DNA of 64,000 nucleotides from a virus (IMGVR_UViG_3300045922_000709:1-64000), one strand, 5' to 3'; shown: positions 12,678 to 21,431, numbered from the stretch's first letter. The notes: generated from the letters alone by a model not told the origin. Numbers and translations are program-made.

Positions 12678-13721
12678 ATGGAAAACTTAAAAGAACAAAA
12701 ATTTAATAAACTTTATTATTTATCAACAGGTTTTTATAAAGCTGAATTAAACGATAAATATGTTTTAATAAACGAAAAAAACGAATTAATATTAGATACA
12801 GAATTTGATTTTATTGATAGTCTTTATTATCCGCCTGTTTATGATAAAATATTATTTCTTGTTAGACTAAATAATAAATATAATTTAATTAACGAAAAAG
12901 GAAAAATATTATTTGATGAATGGTTTGATTATGTTGATTTATCTTATGGGAATTTAATTAAAGTCAGATTAAATGGAAAATATAATTTTGTAAACAAAAA
13001 TGAAAAATTAATATTTAAAAAAGGATTTAATGAAGTTTATTGTTTTGAAAAAAATTCTTGTCTACATAATGTTTTATATAAAGTTAGAATAAATAAAAAA
13101 TATAATTTAATAGACAAAAATGGAAATTTACTTTTAAACAAATGGTGTAATGAAATTTTCACTCATTGTGACAATATTCTTAAAGTAAAATTAAATAAAA
13201 AATTTAATTTTGTAAATAAAAACATAAATTTTATATCAAATCAATGGTTTGATGAAGCTTATGGATTTTCTAAAACTTATTTTTTTTATAAAGATATAGC
13301 TCGAGTTAAATTAAATAATAAATATAATTTAATAAATAGAGAAGGAGAAATATTAATTGATGAATGGTGTGATAATATAAGTATTTCTCAAGAATATAAA
13401 AATGTTTGTAAAGTTTCATTAAATAATAAATTTAATTTAATTAATCAAAAAGGAAAATTTTTATTAAAAGATTGGTGTGATTTTATAAATTTTTTAACTG
13501 AAAATCTTATATTAATTAAAATATTTAATAAAGAAAAAATTGTAAATATATTAGATGAAGATATATTTGATAAATGGGAATATAACTGGTTTGATAAACT
13601 TTTTTTAACAAAAAATGAAAAACATATAGTGAAATTGAATAATAAATATAATGTGGTAAATAGTGATGGAAAATTTATGTATAATGAATGGGCTGATGCA
13701 TATGGTGAATTTAATTTTTAA
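12678..13721 (+). CDS. WG-repeat protein, KYN/WFD subfamily (347 aa)
   Basis: Again about nine WG units, with some turns changed to W-C-D or W-C-N in place of W-F-D. It abuts the previous gene (stop then ATG with no gap) and is separated from the next by 3 bases. Very AT-rich, with Asn and Lys making up a large share. Similar size to its neighbours suggests tandem duplication of whole genes as well as of repeats. Confidence 0.8.
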   Translation: MENLKEQKFNKLYYLSTGFYKAELNDKYVLINEKNELILDTEFDFIDSLYYPPVYDKILFLVRLNNKYNLINEKGKILFDEWFDYVDLSYGNLIKVRLNGKYNFVNKNEKLIFKKGFNEVYCFEKNSCLHNVLYKVRINKKYNLIDKNGNLLLNKWCNEIFTHCDNILKVKLNKKFNFVNKNINFISNQWFDEAYGFSKTYFFYKDIARVKLNNKYNLINREGEILIDEWCDNISISQEYKNVCKVSLNNKFNLINQKGKFLLKDWCDFINFLTENLILIKIFNKEKIVNILDEDIFDKWEYNWFDKLFLTKNEKHIVKLNNKYNVVNSDGKFMYNEWADAYGEFNF

Positions 13722-13724
13722 GTT

Positions 13725-14837
13725 ATGAATGATAATATGGAATACGACATTGTAAAACCTTACGGTGAAAATTTACATATTGTAAAATTAAAAAAAAAAT
13801 ATAATATTATAACAGATAAAAAAACATTTACATTAAATAATTGGGTTGATAATATTGGTCTAATAACTAATGAATTTGCTATAGTTGAATTAAATTATAA
13901 ATATAATTTTATAAATCAAAATGGAAAAACTTTATCAAATCAATGGTTTGATCATGCATATTATGAAAAAAATAATATAGGTGTGGTAGAATTAAATGAT
14001 AAAATTAATTTTATAAATATAAAAGGTAAACTTTTATCAAAAGAATGGTTCGATTATGCTTATTCTTTTATAAATGAATTTGCAAAAGTAAGAAAAAATA
14101 ATAAATTTAATTTTTTACATATATCAGGTAAACTTTTATCAAAAGAATGGTTTGATAAATGTGAAAATTTTATAAATGATGTTAGTATAATAAAAATAAA
14201 CAATAAATATAATTTAATAAACAAAAAAGGTGAATTTATATTTAATCAATGGTATGATTATATTTTTAGCAGCTATAAAGATTTTAAAAAAATAAAAAAT
14301 AATAATAAATATAATCTTATAGACAATAATTATAAATTAATATCAGATCAATGGTTTGATGAAATTTACGAATTTGAAAATTTTTCTGATTTATGTAAAG
14401 ATTCATATAAAGATTTATATTTAGTTAAAATAGACAAAAAATATAATTTAATGAACAAAAAAGGCAAAATTGTATTTAATCAATGGTTTGATAAAATTTA
14501 TAGTCCTTTTAGTACTTTGCGTAGAGTTTTTAAAGATAATAAATTTAATGTATTAAACGAATACGGGGAAACAATATTTAAAGAATACATAGATAAAGAT
14601 TCTAGTTTTAATAAAAATTATGATTTTTTAGAAAAAATATATGCTGTTGAATTAAACAACAAATACAATTTAATAAATGAAAAAGGAAAAATATTATTTA
14701 ATCAATGGTTTGATAATATTTCTATATATGATGAAAACAATTTTATAATTAAATTGAACGGAAAAACTAATTTTATAAACAAAAATGGAAATATTATATT
14801 TAACAATTGGGTTAATTTAATTTTTAATAATTATTAA
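13725..14837 (+). CDS. WG-repeat protein, KYN/WFD subfamily (370 aa)
   Basis: The longest WG protein here, about ten units (K-Y-N-F-I-N-Q-N-G-K, S-N-Q-W-F-D and variants). Near-identical DNA blocks within the gene (for example two AAACTTTTATCAAAAGAATG stretches near 14029 and 14129) show recent unequal exchange between repeats. No signal peptide, membrane segment or enzyme motif. Confidence 0.8.
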   Translation: MNDNMEYDIVKPYGENLHIVKLKKKYNIITDKKTFTLNNWVDNIGLITNEFAIVELNYKYNFINQNGKTLSNQWFDHAYYEKNNIGVVELNDKINFINIKGKLLSKEWFDYAYSFINEFAKVRKNNKFNFLHISGKLLSKEWFDKCENFINDVSIIKINNKYNLINKKGEFIFNQWYDYIFSSYKDFKKIKNNNKYNLIDNNYKLISDQWFDEIYEFENFSDLCKDSYKDLYLVKIDKKYNLMNKKGKIVFNQWFDKIYSPFSTLRRVFKDNKFNVLNEYGETIFKEYIDKDSSFNKNYDFLEKIYAVELNNKYNLINEKGKILFNQWFDNISIYDENNFIIKLNGKTNFINKNGNIIFNNWVNLIFNNY

Positions 14838-14867
14838 TTTTGTAAAATTTTAATTTATTTTAATTTT

Positions 14868-15860
14868 ATGTCTAAATTTAATTTTTTCGATAAAAATGAA
14901 ATTTGGGAAAACAAAGCAGAGATTTTACGTTTAGCTAAAAATGAAAAAGCTTGCAGTACAGAACTTGAAAAAGCTGAAAATGCAAAAACAAAAGATGAAT
15001 TTTACAAGGTTTGTTTTAGAAATATACCTTGGTTATTAAAAAGAAATTTATTTAAAACAACTTATCAAGATATATTAAATTTTAACGATAATTTTTTAAA
15101 AGTTATGATTAATAAAAAATATAATTTAATTAATGATAAAAATAAATTAATGCTTGAAAAATGGTATGATCAAATAATAGATTATGAAAAAGGTAAAATA
15201 AAAATTACAAAATACAACAAAGATAATATTTTAATTAAAAATTTAAAACTTCTATCAGATCAATGGTTTGATGAAATTACAAAAATAAAAAATAGTTTAT
15301 ATTTAATTGAATTAGATAATAAATATAATCTTATGAATAAAAAAGGAACAATTATTTTAAAATCTTGGTATGACGATATTTGTTATTTAGAAGATACTAG
15401 ATTTTTTAAAATTGAATTGAATAAAAAACAAAACTTTATAAATAAAACAGGAAAAGTTTTATCAAAGCAATGGTTTGATCATGTTTTTAGTTTTTCAGAA
15501 GATTTTGCAAGAGTTAAATTAAATGATAAATGGAATTTTATAAATATAAACGGAAAATTAATATCTGATCAATGGTTTGATTATGTTTTTGATTTTAACA
15601 GAGGTGTTTCATCTGTTATTTTAAACGACAAATGGAATTTTATAAATGATGAAGGAAAGATTTTATCAAAAGAATGGTTTGATTATGTTCGTAATCATTA
15701 TGATATTTTTAGTTCAGTTAAATTAAATGACAAATGGAATTTTATAGATTCAAACTTAAAATTACTATCAGATGAATGGTTTGATGAAGTAATGTTTTTT
15801 CATAATCAATTGTGTGGTAAAAAAAATAATAAATGGCACGATATATATATTTATCATTAA
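14868..15860 (+). CDS. WG-repeat protein with an added helical N-terminal domain (330 aa)
   Basis: Residues 1-65 are not WG. They contain N-E-I-W-E-N-K-A-E-I-L-R-L-A-K, then K-A-C-S-T-E-L, then C-F-R-N-I-P-W-L-L. This resembles a small helical domain found at the start of various phage repeat proteins, where A-C near residue 27 and W-L-L are typical. The remaining 265 residues are about seven KYN/WFD WG units, with some K-W-N in place of K-Y-N. It ends the WG operon. The extra domain may link the scaffold to a partner (inference). Confidence 0.75.
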   Translation: MSKFNFFDKNEIWENKAEILRLAKNEKACSTELEKAENAKTKDEFYKVCFRNIPWLLKRNLFKTTYQDILNFNDNFLKVMINKKYNLINDKNKLMLEKWYDQIIDYEKGKIKITKYNKDNILIKNLKLLSDQWFDEITKIKNSLYLIELDNKYNLMNKKGTIILKSWYDDICYLEDTRFFKIELNKKQNFINKTGKVLSKQWFDHVFSFSEDFARVKLNDKWNFININGKLISDQWFDYVFDFNRGVSSVILNDKWNFINDEGKILSKEWFDYVRNHYDIFSSVKLNDKWNFIDSNLKLLSDEWFDEVMFFHNQLCGKKNNKWHDIYIYH

Positions 15861-15902
15861 TGTTATATTTTACAACGATATAAATAAACAAACAGTCAAA
15901 CA

Positions 15903-16022
15903 ATGGTATTTTTTGAAATTTTAAATTATTTATCGAACAAAACAAATATTTTTTATCTAAATAGTTATATAAATTTATTATTTTTTTATTTAAAACTCTT
16001 ATATCAATGGGTAAAACGATAA
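15903..16022 (+). CDS. Possible small hydrophobic protein (39 aa)
   Basis: ATG 15903 to TAA 16022 gives MVFFEILNYLSNKTNIF and a C-terminal hydrophobic stretch ending in W-V-K-R. It overlaps the start of the ThyX-like gene by 16 bases. It fills most of a 146-base gap and would be a small membrane peptide. Such frames also arise by chance in AT-rich DNA, so support is weak. Confidence 0.25.
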   Translation: MVFFEILNYLSNKTNIFYLNSYINLLFFYLKLLYQWVKR

Positions 16023-16864
16023 GATCTGAAGTAGTTCTTCATACAAAATATAAAGATTCTGGAATAGAAATATTTACTTTACATTTAACTTTTCCTACAA
16101 TCATTCTTGCTGAATTAAACGTACATTCTCTTTTGGCTAAATCTACCAGAAGCCTTAGAGCGGTGCCGTTTAAGCGTTTAGTTAAAGATGCTACTTTCAC
16201 ACCTTATGTATTTGGAGAAAACTGTGCAGGAATGTCACATAAACAAGAAATTAAAACAAAACGATTAAGTAAATTTTTATGGAATGCTGCTAAATATTCA
16301 AGTGTTTTCTGGGCCACTATACTTAATGAAATAAAAGTGCATAAACAAGTGGTTAATCGTATTTTAAGCCCTTACATGTGGTCTGAAACGGTTATAACAG
16401 GCACTAAGCTTGCATTTGAAAACTTTATTAGACTTAGGAACACAGAGTTTGCAGAACCTCATATTCGCATTTTAGCTCAAAAAATAAAAGAATGTTTGGA
16501 ACAAAATGTTATTCAATTGAGCGTTGAAGATAGAGATTGGCACATTCCTTACATATTAAAAAATGAACAAGATTTACGTTTAACCACTAAACTTAAAATA
16601 TCGGCAGCAAGATGTGCAAGAGTTTCTTATAAATCTTTTTTGACAAATGAACCATCTACAGTTGAAGAAGATTTAAGACTTTTTGAAAAACTTTATTCTA
16701 ACGAACATCTTTCTCCAATGGAACATCAAATATTAATAGGTAAAGAAATTAAAAAAATAAATAGAGTGTTTATGGCAGAAGGTATTTTTAGAAATAGTAA
16801 TATATTTTTAAAATTTGGTTCACTTAATTTCAGAAGCTATTTAAATGAAAATCGAGACGATTAA
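16007..16864 (+). CDS. ThyX-like flavin-dependent thymidylate synthase, permuted motif order
   Basis: 285 residues. ThyX makes dTMP from dUMP with FAD, NADPH and methylene-tetrahydrofolate. The ThyX-type motifs are present but in a rotated order. The stretch S-L-L-A-K-S-T-R-S-L-R-A-V-P-F at 41-55 corresponds to the R-H-R/S-R-N-x-x-S-x-R-A-I-P signature. F-I-R-L-R-N-x-x-x-A-E-P-H-I-R at 140-154 corresponds to the usual C-terminal L-R-x-x-x-x-A-Q-x-E-I-R. Then come A-A-R-C-A-R-V-S-Y at 200-208 and H-L-S-P-M-E-H at 234-240, which are N-terminal in classical ThyX. The signature His-Arg is replaced by S-L, so activity is not certain. It heads the replication block and overlaps the next gene by 20 bases. 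Confidence 0.7.
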   Translation: MGKTIRSEVVLHTKYKDSGIEIFTLHLTFPTIILAELNVHSLLAKSTRSLRAVPFKRLVKDATFTPYVFGENCAGMSHKQEIKTKRLSKFLWNAAKYSSVFWATILNEIKVHKQVVNRILSPYMWSETVITGTKLAFENFIRLRNTEFAEPHIRILAQKIKECLEQNVIQLSVEDRDWHIPYILKNEQDLRLTTKLKISAARCARVSYKSFLTNEPSTVEEDLRLFEKLYSNEHLSPMEHQILIGKEIKKINRVFMAEGIFRNSNIFLKFGSLNFRSYLNENRDD

Positions 16865-17120
16865 AAAAAGGTTAAAACCTTTTGATTTATTTCAAAATCC
16901 TTATTATCCTGACACTGTTTTTTGTTTTACTGAAACAGGTGAAATTTTAATAGATAATAAGTACACTTCTTGGGCATATTTTATTATTCCCGAACATCTT
17001 TTGAATGATTCCAAATGGACAAAAGTTAAAAAAAGTAAAAATAAAAAACAAGAAACAGAAGGCGTTGTGTTAAATTTGAAATTAGATTCTAGTTTTAATA
17101 AAATTACAAAGCCGATTTGA
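16845..17120 (+). CDS. Unknown small protein (91 aa)
   Basis: Starts inside the end of the ThyX-like gene in another frame. It begins MKIETIKKRLKPFDLF and has a mixed core with F-T-E-T-G-E-I-L-I-D and W-A-Y-F-I-I-P, then a basic tail. Not recognised. The TGA stop is 3 bases before the next ATG, so it belongs to the same operon. Confidence 0.55.
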   Translation: MKIETIKKRLKPFDLFQNPYYPDTVFCFTETGEILIDNKYTSWAYFIIPEHLLNDSKWTKVKKSKNKKQETEGVVLNLKLDSSFNKITKPI

Positions 17121-17123
17121 TTT

Positions 17124-17690
17124 ATGTTAAAGTTTTTGAAAGTTTCTAAAAACAAAATAATTGTATTTATATTATTGTTGTTGTTTTTGTTAATAACTCA
17201 ATGCAAAACAAAACAACCATTTATTTATAATAATCCTCCTGTTGTAATCGATAGTTCTTTTATAATTGATAGTTTAATTAAAATAGAAGGATATAGTAAT
17301 TTATTAAATATTAAATTATTTGATGAACACAATAGAAGGCTTTATCAAATTGATAGTTTAATAGAAGTGTATGAAGATAGTTTAATTAAAGTATCTATGT
17401 ATCAAAAAGAAGATGGTGTTCAAATAAAAACTGTTTATAAAGATAGATTAGTTTATATTAGAACATGTAATGCTGATTCTTTTATAGCTGTTATAAATAG
17501 ATTAGCTCGTGAAAGAAATGAAAATGGTGCAAAATTGGCTAAATTACAACAAGAATATAATACTCTTGAAGTTAAATTAAAACAAATAGATAAAAATAAT
17601 AAAAATAATATTTTTTGGTTGATAGGTATTATAATTGTTTTAGCTATTATAGCAGCTATTATAATGTTTGTATTTATGCTAAAACGATGA
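17124..17690 (+). CDS. Candidate unimolecular spanin (N-terminal lipoprotein signal, C-terminal TM)
   Basis: 188 residues. Residues 8-26 are basic then hydrophobic and end in L-L-I-T-Q-C-K, a lipoprotein-like signal with C27 as the lipidated residue (Q before Cys is unusual). The middle (about 40-160) is charged and helical, with a coiled-coil-like stretch near 125-160. Residues 163-186 form a clear transmembrane helix followed by K-R. An outer-membrane lipoprotein tied to an inner-membrane helix is the layout of unimolecular spanins (T1 gp11 type), which fuse the two membranes in the last step of lysis. The TGA stop overlaps the PolB ATG. Sequence identity to known spanins is not expected. 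Confidence 0.5.
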   Translation: MLKFLKVSKNKIIVFILLLLFLLITQCKTKQPFIYNNPPVVIDSSFIIDSLIKIEGYSNLLNIKLFDEHNRRLYQIDSLIEVYEDSLIKVSMYQKEDGVQIKTVYKDRLVYIRTCNADSFIAVINRLARERNENGAKLAKLQQEYNTLEVKLKQIDKNNKNNIFWLIGIIIVLAIIAAIIMFVFMLKR

Positions 17691-19564
17691 ATAGTTTTTG
17701 GGCTTTTGATATTGAAGTTTATCGCAATTTTTTATCTTTTACTGCTGTTAATGCAAAAAATTCAAAAGATGTTTTTCAAATATATAGTTTTGGAAATAAA
17801 GTAAATATTGATTTTTTAAAAGAGCTTCACAATTTTATAACAAATAAAATAGATTATTTGGTTGGCTATAATAATATCAAATACGATGATATTATTGTAA
17901 CAGAGCTTATAACCAAGTATTTGAAAAAAGAAGAAGTGTATCATAATGATATATTTTTATTAGGTCAGTCTGTTATAGAAAATGAAGAAGAAAATCATTC
18001 AGTAAAAACTCAATCAAAATATTATAAAAGAATAGATTTAATGAGAATGCTAAGATTAGATAAATTAAAAATTAGTCTAAAACATTGTGGTGTTGTTTTG
18101 TTTTATAATAATATTCAAGATTTACCTATAAAATTTTACGAAACAATAAAAGAAGATCAAATTGATATTTTACTTAAATATAATCTTAATGACGTTTATC
18201 TAACTATAAAAGTATTAAAATACGCAAAAGATCAATTAAAATTTAGATTTGATTTATCTAATTTATATAATTCAGATTTTTTAAACGATCCAGAAACTAA
18301 AATTGCCGATAAAGTTTTAACATCTTTTTATCTTGAAAAATCGGCTATTGTAGAATATGAATTAAAACAATTAAAAACAGATAGAAATATTATATATTTC
18401 AATGATATCATAGACCCTAATATTACATTTACATCTAAAAAAGGTAATGATTTTTTAAATAAACTTAAAAATATTATTTGGCGAAAAGACATAGGTTTTG
18501 AAAAATATATAGATGGTAAATTTACAGAACAATTAAATATAGGAAATAAATTCTATAGTATTGGAATAGGCGGACTACACAGCATCGATAAAACCATATT
18601 TTATGAATCAAATAATAAATATAAACTTATCGATGCTGATGTAGCATCTTTTTATCCAAAAATAATTATAAATTTAAATATTTGCCCTGAACATTTAGAA
18701 AAATCTATATTTTTAGATATCTATAAAGAGGTTTTTGAAAAAAGAATTTTATTTAAAAAAGAAGGAAATGTTACAAAAGCACAAGTTTTAAAATTAATTT
18801 TAAACTTAATTTTTGGAAAATTTAATGATAAATACAGTTGGTTGCATGATTTACAATGTACTTTTCAAGTCACTGTAAATGGTCAATTGTATCTTTTATC
18901 TTTAATAGATGAGTTAGAAAGTAATAACATAGAAATTTTTAGTGCAAATACAGATGGAATTACTTGTAAAGTTCCACCAAACAAAGAAGAATTATATAAA
19001 GAAATTTGTTCAAAATGGGAAAAGAAATATAATTTTTCTTTAGAATATGTAAATTATAAAAAAATATATATGCGAGATGTAAATAATTATTGTGCTATAA
19101 CAGATTCAGGTAAAGTTAAAACAAAAGGAGATTTTGTAGAAATTCCTGAAATTCAAAAACAACTTGACGCTCCTATTATTAAAAGAGCGTTAGTAAATTA
19201 TTTAATTTATGATAAACCTATTTCAGAAACAATAAATGAATCTTCTTCTATTTATGATTTTTTATATTCTATTAAATCAGATTCTAAATTTGAAATGGTA
19301 GAATTAATTAAAAATGAAAAAGATTATGTAGAAAATGTTCTACAAAAAACAAATAGATTTTTTGTTTGTAATGATTCGAGATCTATTTTTAAAAGAAATA
19401 AAAACACAAAAGAAATTATAAGGCTTTTCGTGGGTAAAAACCTAAAAGTTGCAAATAAAATTGTTGATCCTGTAAAGGAAATCGAAAATGTAGATAAAGT
19501 TTATTATATTTCTCAAGCTGTAAAATTAGCTAATGAAATTAAACAATTTAATAATTTATTTTAA
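17687..19564 (+). CDS. DNA polymerase, family B, with 3'-5' exonuclease
   Basis: 625 residues from the ATG overlapping the previous stop (ATGA). Exonuclease motif F-D-I-E at 7-10 and V-G-Y-N-N near 60. Polymerase motif A is D-A-D-V-A-S-F-Y-P at 316-324; motif B is K-x-x-x-N-L-I-F-G-K around 364-378; motif C is S-A-N-T-D-G-I at 419-425, with N-T-D in place of D-T-D and the second Asp kept. It is the replicative polymerase of the phage and shorter than cellular PolB. Crass-like phages carry either PolA or PolB; this is the PolB type. Flanking genes are replication and nucleotide genes. Confidence 0.9.
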   Translation: MNSFWAFDIEVYRNFLSFTAVNAKNSKDVFQIYSFGNKVNIDFLKELHNFITNKIDYLVGYNNIKYDDIIVTELITKYLKKEEVYHNDIFLLGQSVIENEEENHSVKTQSKYYKRIDLMRMLRLDKLKISLKHCGVVLFYNNIQDLPIKFYETIKEDQIDILLKYNLNDVYLTIKVLKYAKDQLKFRFDLSNLYNSDFLNDPETKIADKVLTSFYLEKSAIVEYELKQLKTDRNIIYFNDIIDPNITFTSKKGNDFLNKLKNIIWRKDIGFEKYIDGKFTEQLNIGNKFYSIGIGGLHSIDKTIFYESNNKYKLIDADVASFYPKIIINLNICPEHLEKSIFLDIYKEVFEKRILFKKEGNVTKAQVLKLILNLIFGKFNDKYSWLHDLQCTFQVTVNGQLYLLSLIDELESNNIEIFSANTDGITCKVPPNKEELYKEICSKWEKKYNFSLEYVNYKKIYMRDVNNYCAITDSGKVKTKGDFVEIPEIQKQLDAPIIKRALVNYLIYDKPISETINESSSIYDFLYSIKSDSKFEMVELIKNEKDYVENVLQKTNRFFVCNDSRSIFKRNKNTKEIIRLFVGKNLKVANKIVDPVKEIENVDKVYYISQAVKLANEIKQFNNLF

Positions 19565-19567
19565 TTT

Positions 19568-19741
19568 ATGAAATCTTATATAAATATATCTGATTTTGAA
19601 GATTTTGATGATGATTTTTTAGAAAAACATAAACAAAAAATAGAAATTTTGTTAAAAAAAGCAAACGAAAATATAGCAGAATATATTGTTGAAATTTTCA
19701 ATATTATAAATTCTGAAATTAACAATTATGAAAATGATTAA
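19568..19741 (+). CDS. Small acidic protein (57 aa)
   Basis: ATG 19568 lies 3 bases after the PolB stop. The protein begins MKSYINISDFEDFDDDFLEK and is otherwise helical with Ile, Asn and Glu. No family is recognised. Position directly behind the polymerase suggests an accessory or small regulatory protein; this is inference. Confidence 0.5.
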   Translation: MKSYINISDFEDFDDDFLEKHKQKIEILLKKANENIAEYIVEIFNIINSEINNYEND

Positions 19742-19753
19742 TTTATTTTATTT

Positions 19754-20023
19754 ATGTTAGTTTATTATTTTGAGTCTGATCCATTAGATATACTTTATTA
19801 TTTAAAAGATAAAGAATGTATTACAGAAGATGAATTTGAAAATTTAATATACGATGAAAAAACAATAGATATGATTCAAGATAAAACAAGAGAGTTATAT
19901 CAAAATATAGATAATTTTATGGGAAATAAAATAACAAATTCAGAAAACGAGCTTTTGGAAAAAATTAAGAAAAGATACAAAGAAATTGTAGCTGAAAATT
20001 TTAATCAATTTAATTATGAATAA
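19754..20023 (+). CDS. Small acidic protein (89 aa)
   Basis: Begins MLVYYFESDPLDILYYLKD. It is predicted all-helical, acidic and Asn-rich, and not recognised. It overlaps the dUTPase gene by 8 bases, so it is part of the same operon. Confidence 0.6.
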   Translation: MLVYYFESDPLDILYYLKDKECITEDEFENLIYDEKTIDMIQDKTRELYQNIDNFMGNKITNSENELLEKIKKRYKEIVAENFNQFNYE

Positions 20024-20462
20024 TTTGAATATTATTGTAGCTCCTTATTCAAAACTTCTTTCAAAAGAAGATTTTAAAAACTTGTATTTACCTAAAAAAG
20101 CAAATGATTCTGATGTAGCTTATGATTGTTTTGCAAGAGAAATTAAAATAACTTCAGAATTTGTAGAATATTTTTTAGGTTTTAAAATTCAAGTTCCTGA
20201 AAAATATGGTGCATTTTTGGCCGCTAGATCTTCTTGCAGTAAACATAATTTAACTTTAGCAAATGGTATAGGTATAATAGATCCATATTATAAAGACGAG
20301 GTTAGAGCAAGATTTTATTATAATGAAAAAAGTAAATTTTATAATATTGGCGATAGAGTTGCTCAAATTTTTATTTTACCGATACCTGAAATTAACTTTA
20401 TTTTTAAATCAGAATTAAACGATAATTGTTTTAGAGGTGGTTTTGGATCAACAGGAAATTAA
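20016..20462 (+). CDS. dut: dUTPase (trimeric type)
   Basis: 148 residues. Family motifs occur in order: D-V-A-Y-D-C near 33-38 (motif I, usually D-A-G-Y-D), A-R-S-S-C-S at about 69-74 (motif II), N-G-I-G-I-I-D-P-Y-Y (motif III, with catalytic Asp and the G-x-I-D-x-x-Y pattern), R-V-A-Q-I-F-I (motif IV) and R-G-G-F-G-S-T-G at the C-terminus (motif V, usually G-G-F-G-S-T-G). It turns dUTP into dUMP and pyrophosphate, keeping uracil out of DNA and feeding the ThyX-like enzyme. The length is typical. The next gene starts directly after its stop. Confidence 0.9.
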   Translation: MNNLNIIVAPYSKLLSKEDFKNLYLPKKANDSDVAYDCFAREIKITSEFVEYFLGFKIQVPEKYGAFLAARSSCSKHNLTLANGIGIIDPYYKDEVRARFYYNEKSKFYNIGDRVAQIFILPIPEINFIFKSELNDNCFRGGFGSTGN

Positions 20463-20463
20463 A

Positions 20464-21198
20464 ATGGAAAAATCAATAGAATTAGAAGCAGAAGAAGTAG
20501 AAGTGACTTCTGAAACTATTAAAGCAGTTGAAAAATTAGAAGAAAATAAAATAGAATCAATTGGCAAAACAGAAGATAAATTTTCTTCTCAATTTAATTT
20601 ACTTAAAAAGTCTGGTGCATTACCCTCAACTTGGAAAAATGAAGGTTATGCGAGACTTTGTCTTCAGGCTAAAGAAGACTATAATTTAGATATTGTAGAC
20701 ACATTAAAAAGTGTTTATGTTATTAATGGTGCCATTGGTTTTTCAGCAGCTTTAATGCTTAAATTAGCAATTAGAGATGGTCATTTTGTAAAAATTGTAA
20801 GAGCTGGTGTACCGTTATATAAAACAGACGATCCATCAGAATTTTATTTAAAAGGTGAACCGTTAAAAACAACAAAAGCCGATGGCACTATATCTAATGT
20901 ACAAGATGTGTTTAAAATTGGAGACAAAGTTTATGCAAATAAAATTGCTACAGTTGCTATAATTAATAGAGAAATTCTTAAAATTTTAAAAGAATTTAAA
21001 GAGCCTTTATCTTATAGTTATTTTCATTTTACTTTAGCAGATGCTGTTAGCGCCGATTTATATCCCGCTAAAAGCCCTCTTTCACCTTGGAATAAATACA
21101 CGTCTCAAATGCTTGTTAATAGAGCTTTAGCTGCAGCTATTCGACAAGGTTGCGGATATGGTAATTTTTACACTAATGAAGAATTAAGTTCACTTTAA
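20464..21198 (+). CDS. RecT-like single-strand annealing protein
   Basis: 244 residues from the ATG just behind the dUTPase stop. An acidic N-terminus (residues 1-45) precedes a core with L-P-S-T-W-K-N-E-G, A-L-M-L-K-L-A-I-R-D-G-H, and S-P-W-N-K-Y-T-S-Q-M-L-V-N-R-A-L near the C-terminus. The last matches the W-x-x-Y-x-x-x-M-L-x-x-R-A motif of RecT-family annealing proteins. Such proteins pair complementary strands in phage recombination with a 5'-3' exonuclease; a RecE-like nuclease is at 24515. The assignment is by motif and context. Confidence 0.7.
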   Translation: MEKSIELEAEEVEVTSETIKAVEKLEENKIESIGKTEDKFSSQFNLLKKSGALPSTWKNEGYARLCLQAKEDYNLDIVDTLKSVYVINGAIGFSAALMLKLAIRDGHFVKIVRAGVPLYKTDDPSEFYLKGEPLKTTKADGTISNVQDVFKIGDKVYANKIATVAIINREILKILKEFKEPLSYSYFHFTLADAVSADLYPAKSPLSPWNKYTSQMLVNRALAAAIRQGCGYGNFYTNEELSSL

Positions 21199-21203
21199 TA
21201 TTT

Positions 21204-21431
21204 ATGAAATTTATCAAAGTAAAAGCCTTATTTAAACTTAATGAAGAAGTCGGATACACCGATTTATTAATTAACAAAGAACTTATAGAAAGAGTTGAAA
21301 AAATGGTTGTAGATGAAGGAGATGTTAAAAAAGAAGAAAACTGTTTAGTTTTTTTAGCAAATAAAAACTATCCGATTATTGTAAATCAATCTTTTGATTC
21401 TTTTGTTGAAAATCTTTTTATATTTGTTTAA
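21204..21431 (+). CDS. FlbD-like small protein (75 aa)
   Basis: The pattern L-L-I-N-K-E-L-I-E-R-V-E (21-32), a loop, then L-V-F-L-A-N-K-N-Y-P-I-I-V-N-Q-S-F-D-S-F-V matches short FlbD-type proteins often found in phages (nucleated by an Asn-x-x-x-I and a V-x-x-S-x-x-x-I/V). Function of the phage forms is unknown. It lies between the RecT-like and SSB-like genes. Confidence 0.45.
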   Translation: MKFIKVKALFKLNEEVGYTDLLINKELIERVEKMVVDEGDVKKEENCLVFLANKNYPIIVNQSFDSFVENLFIFV

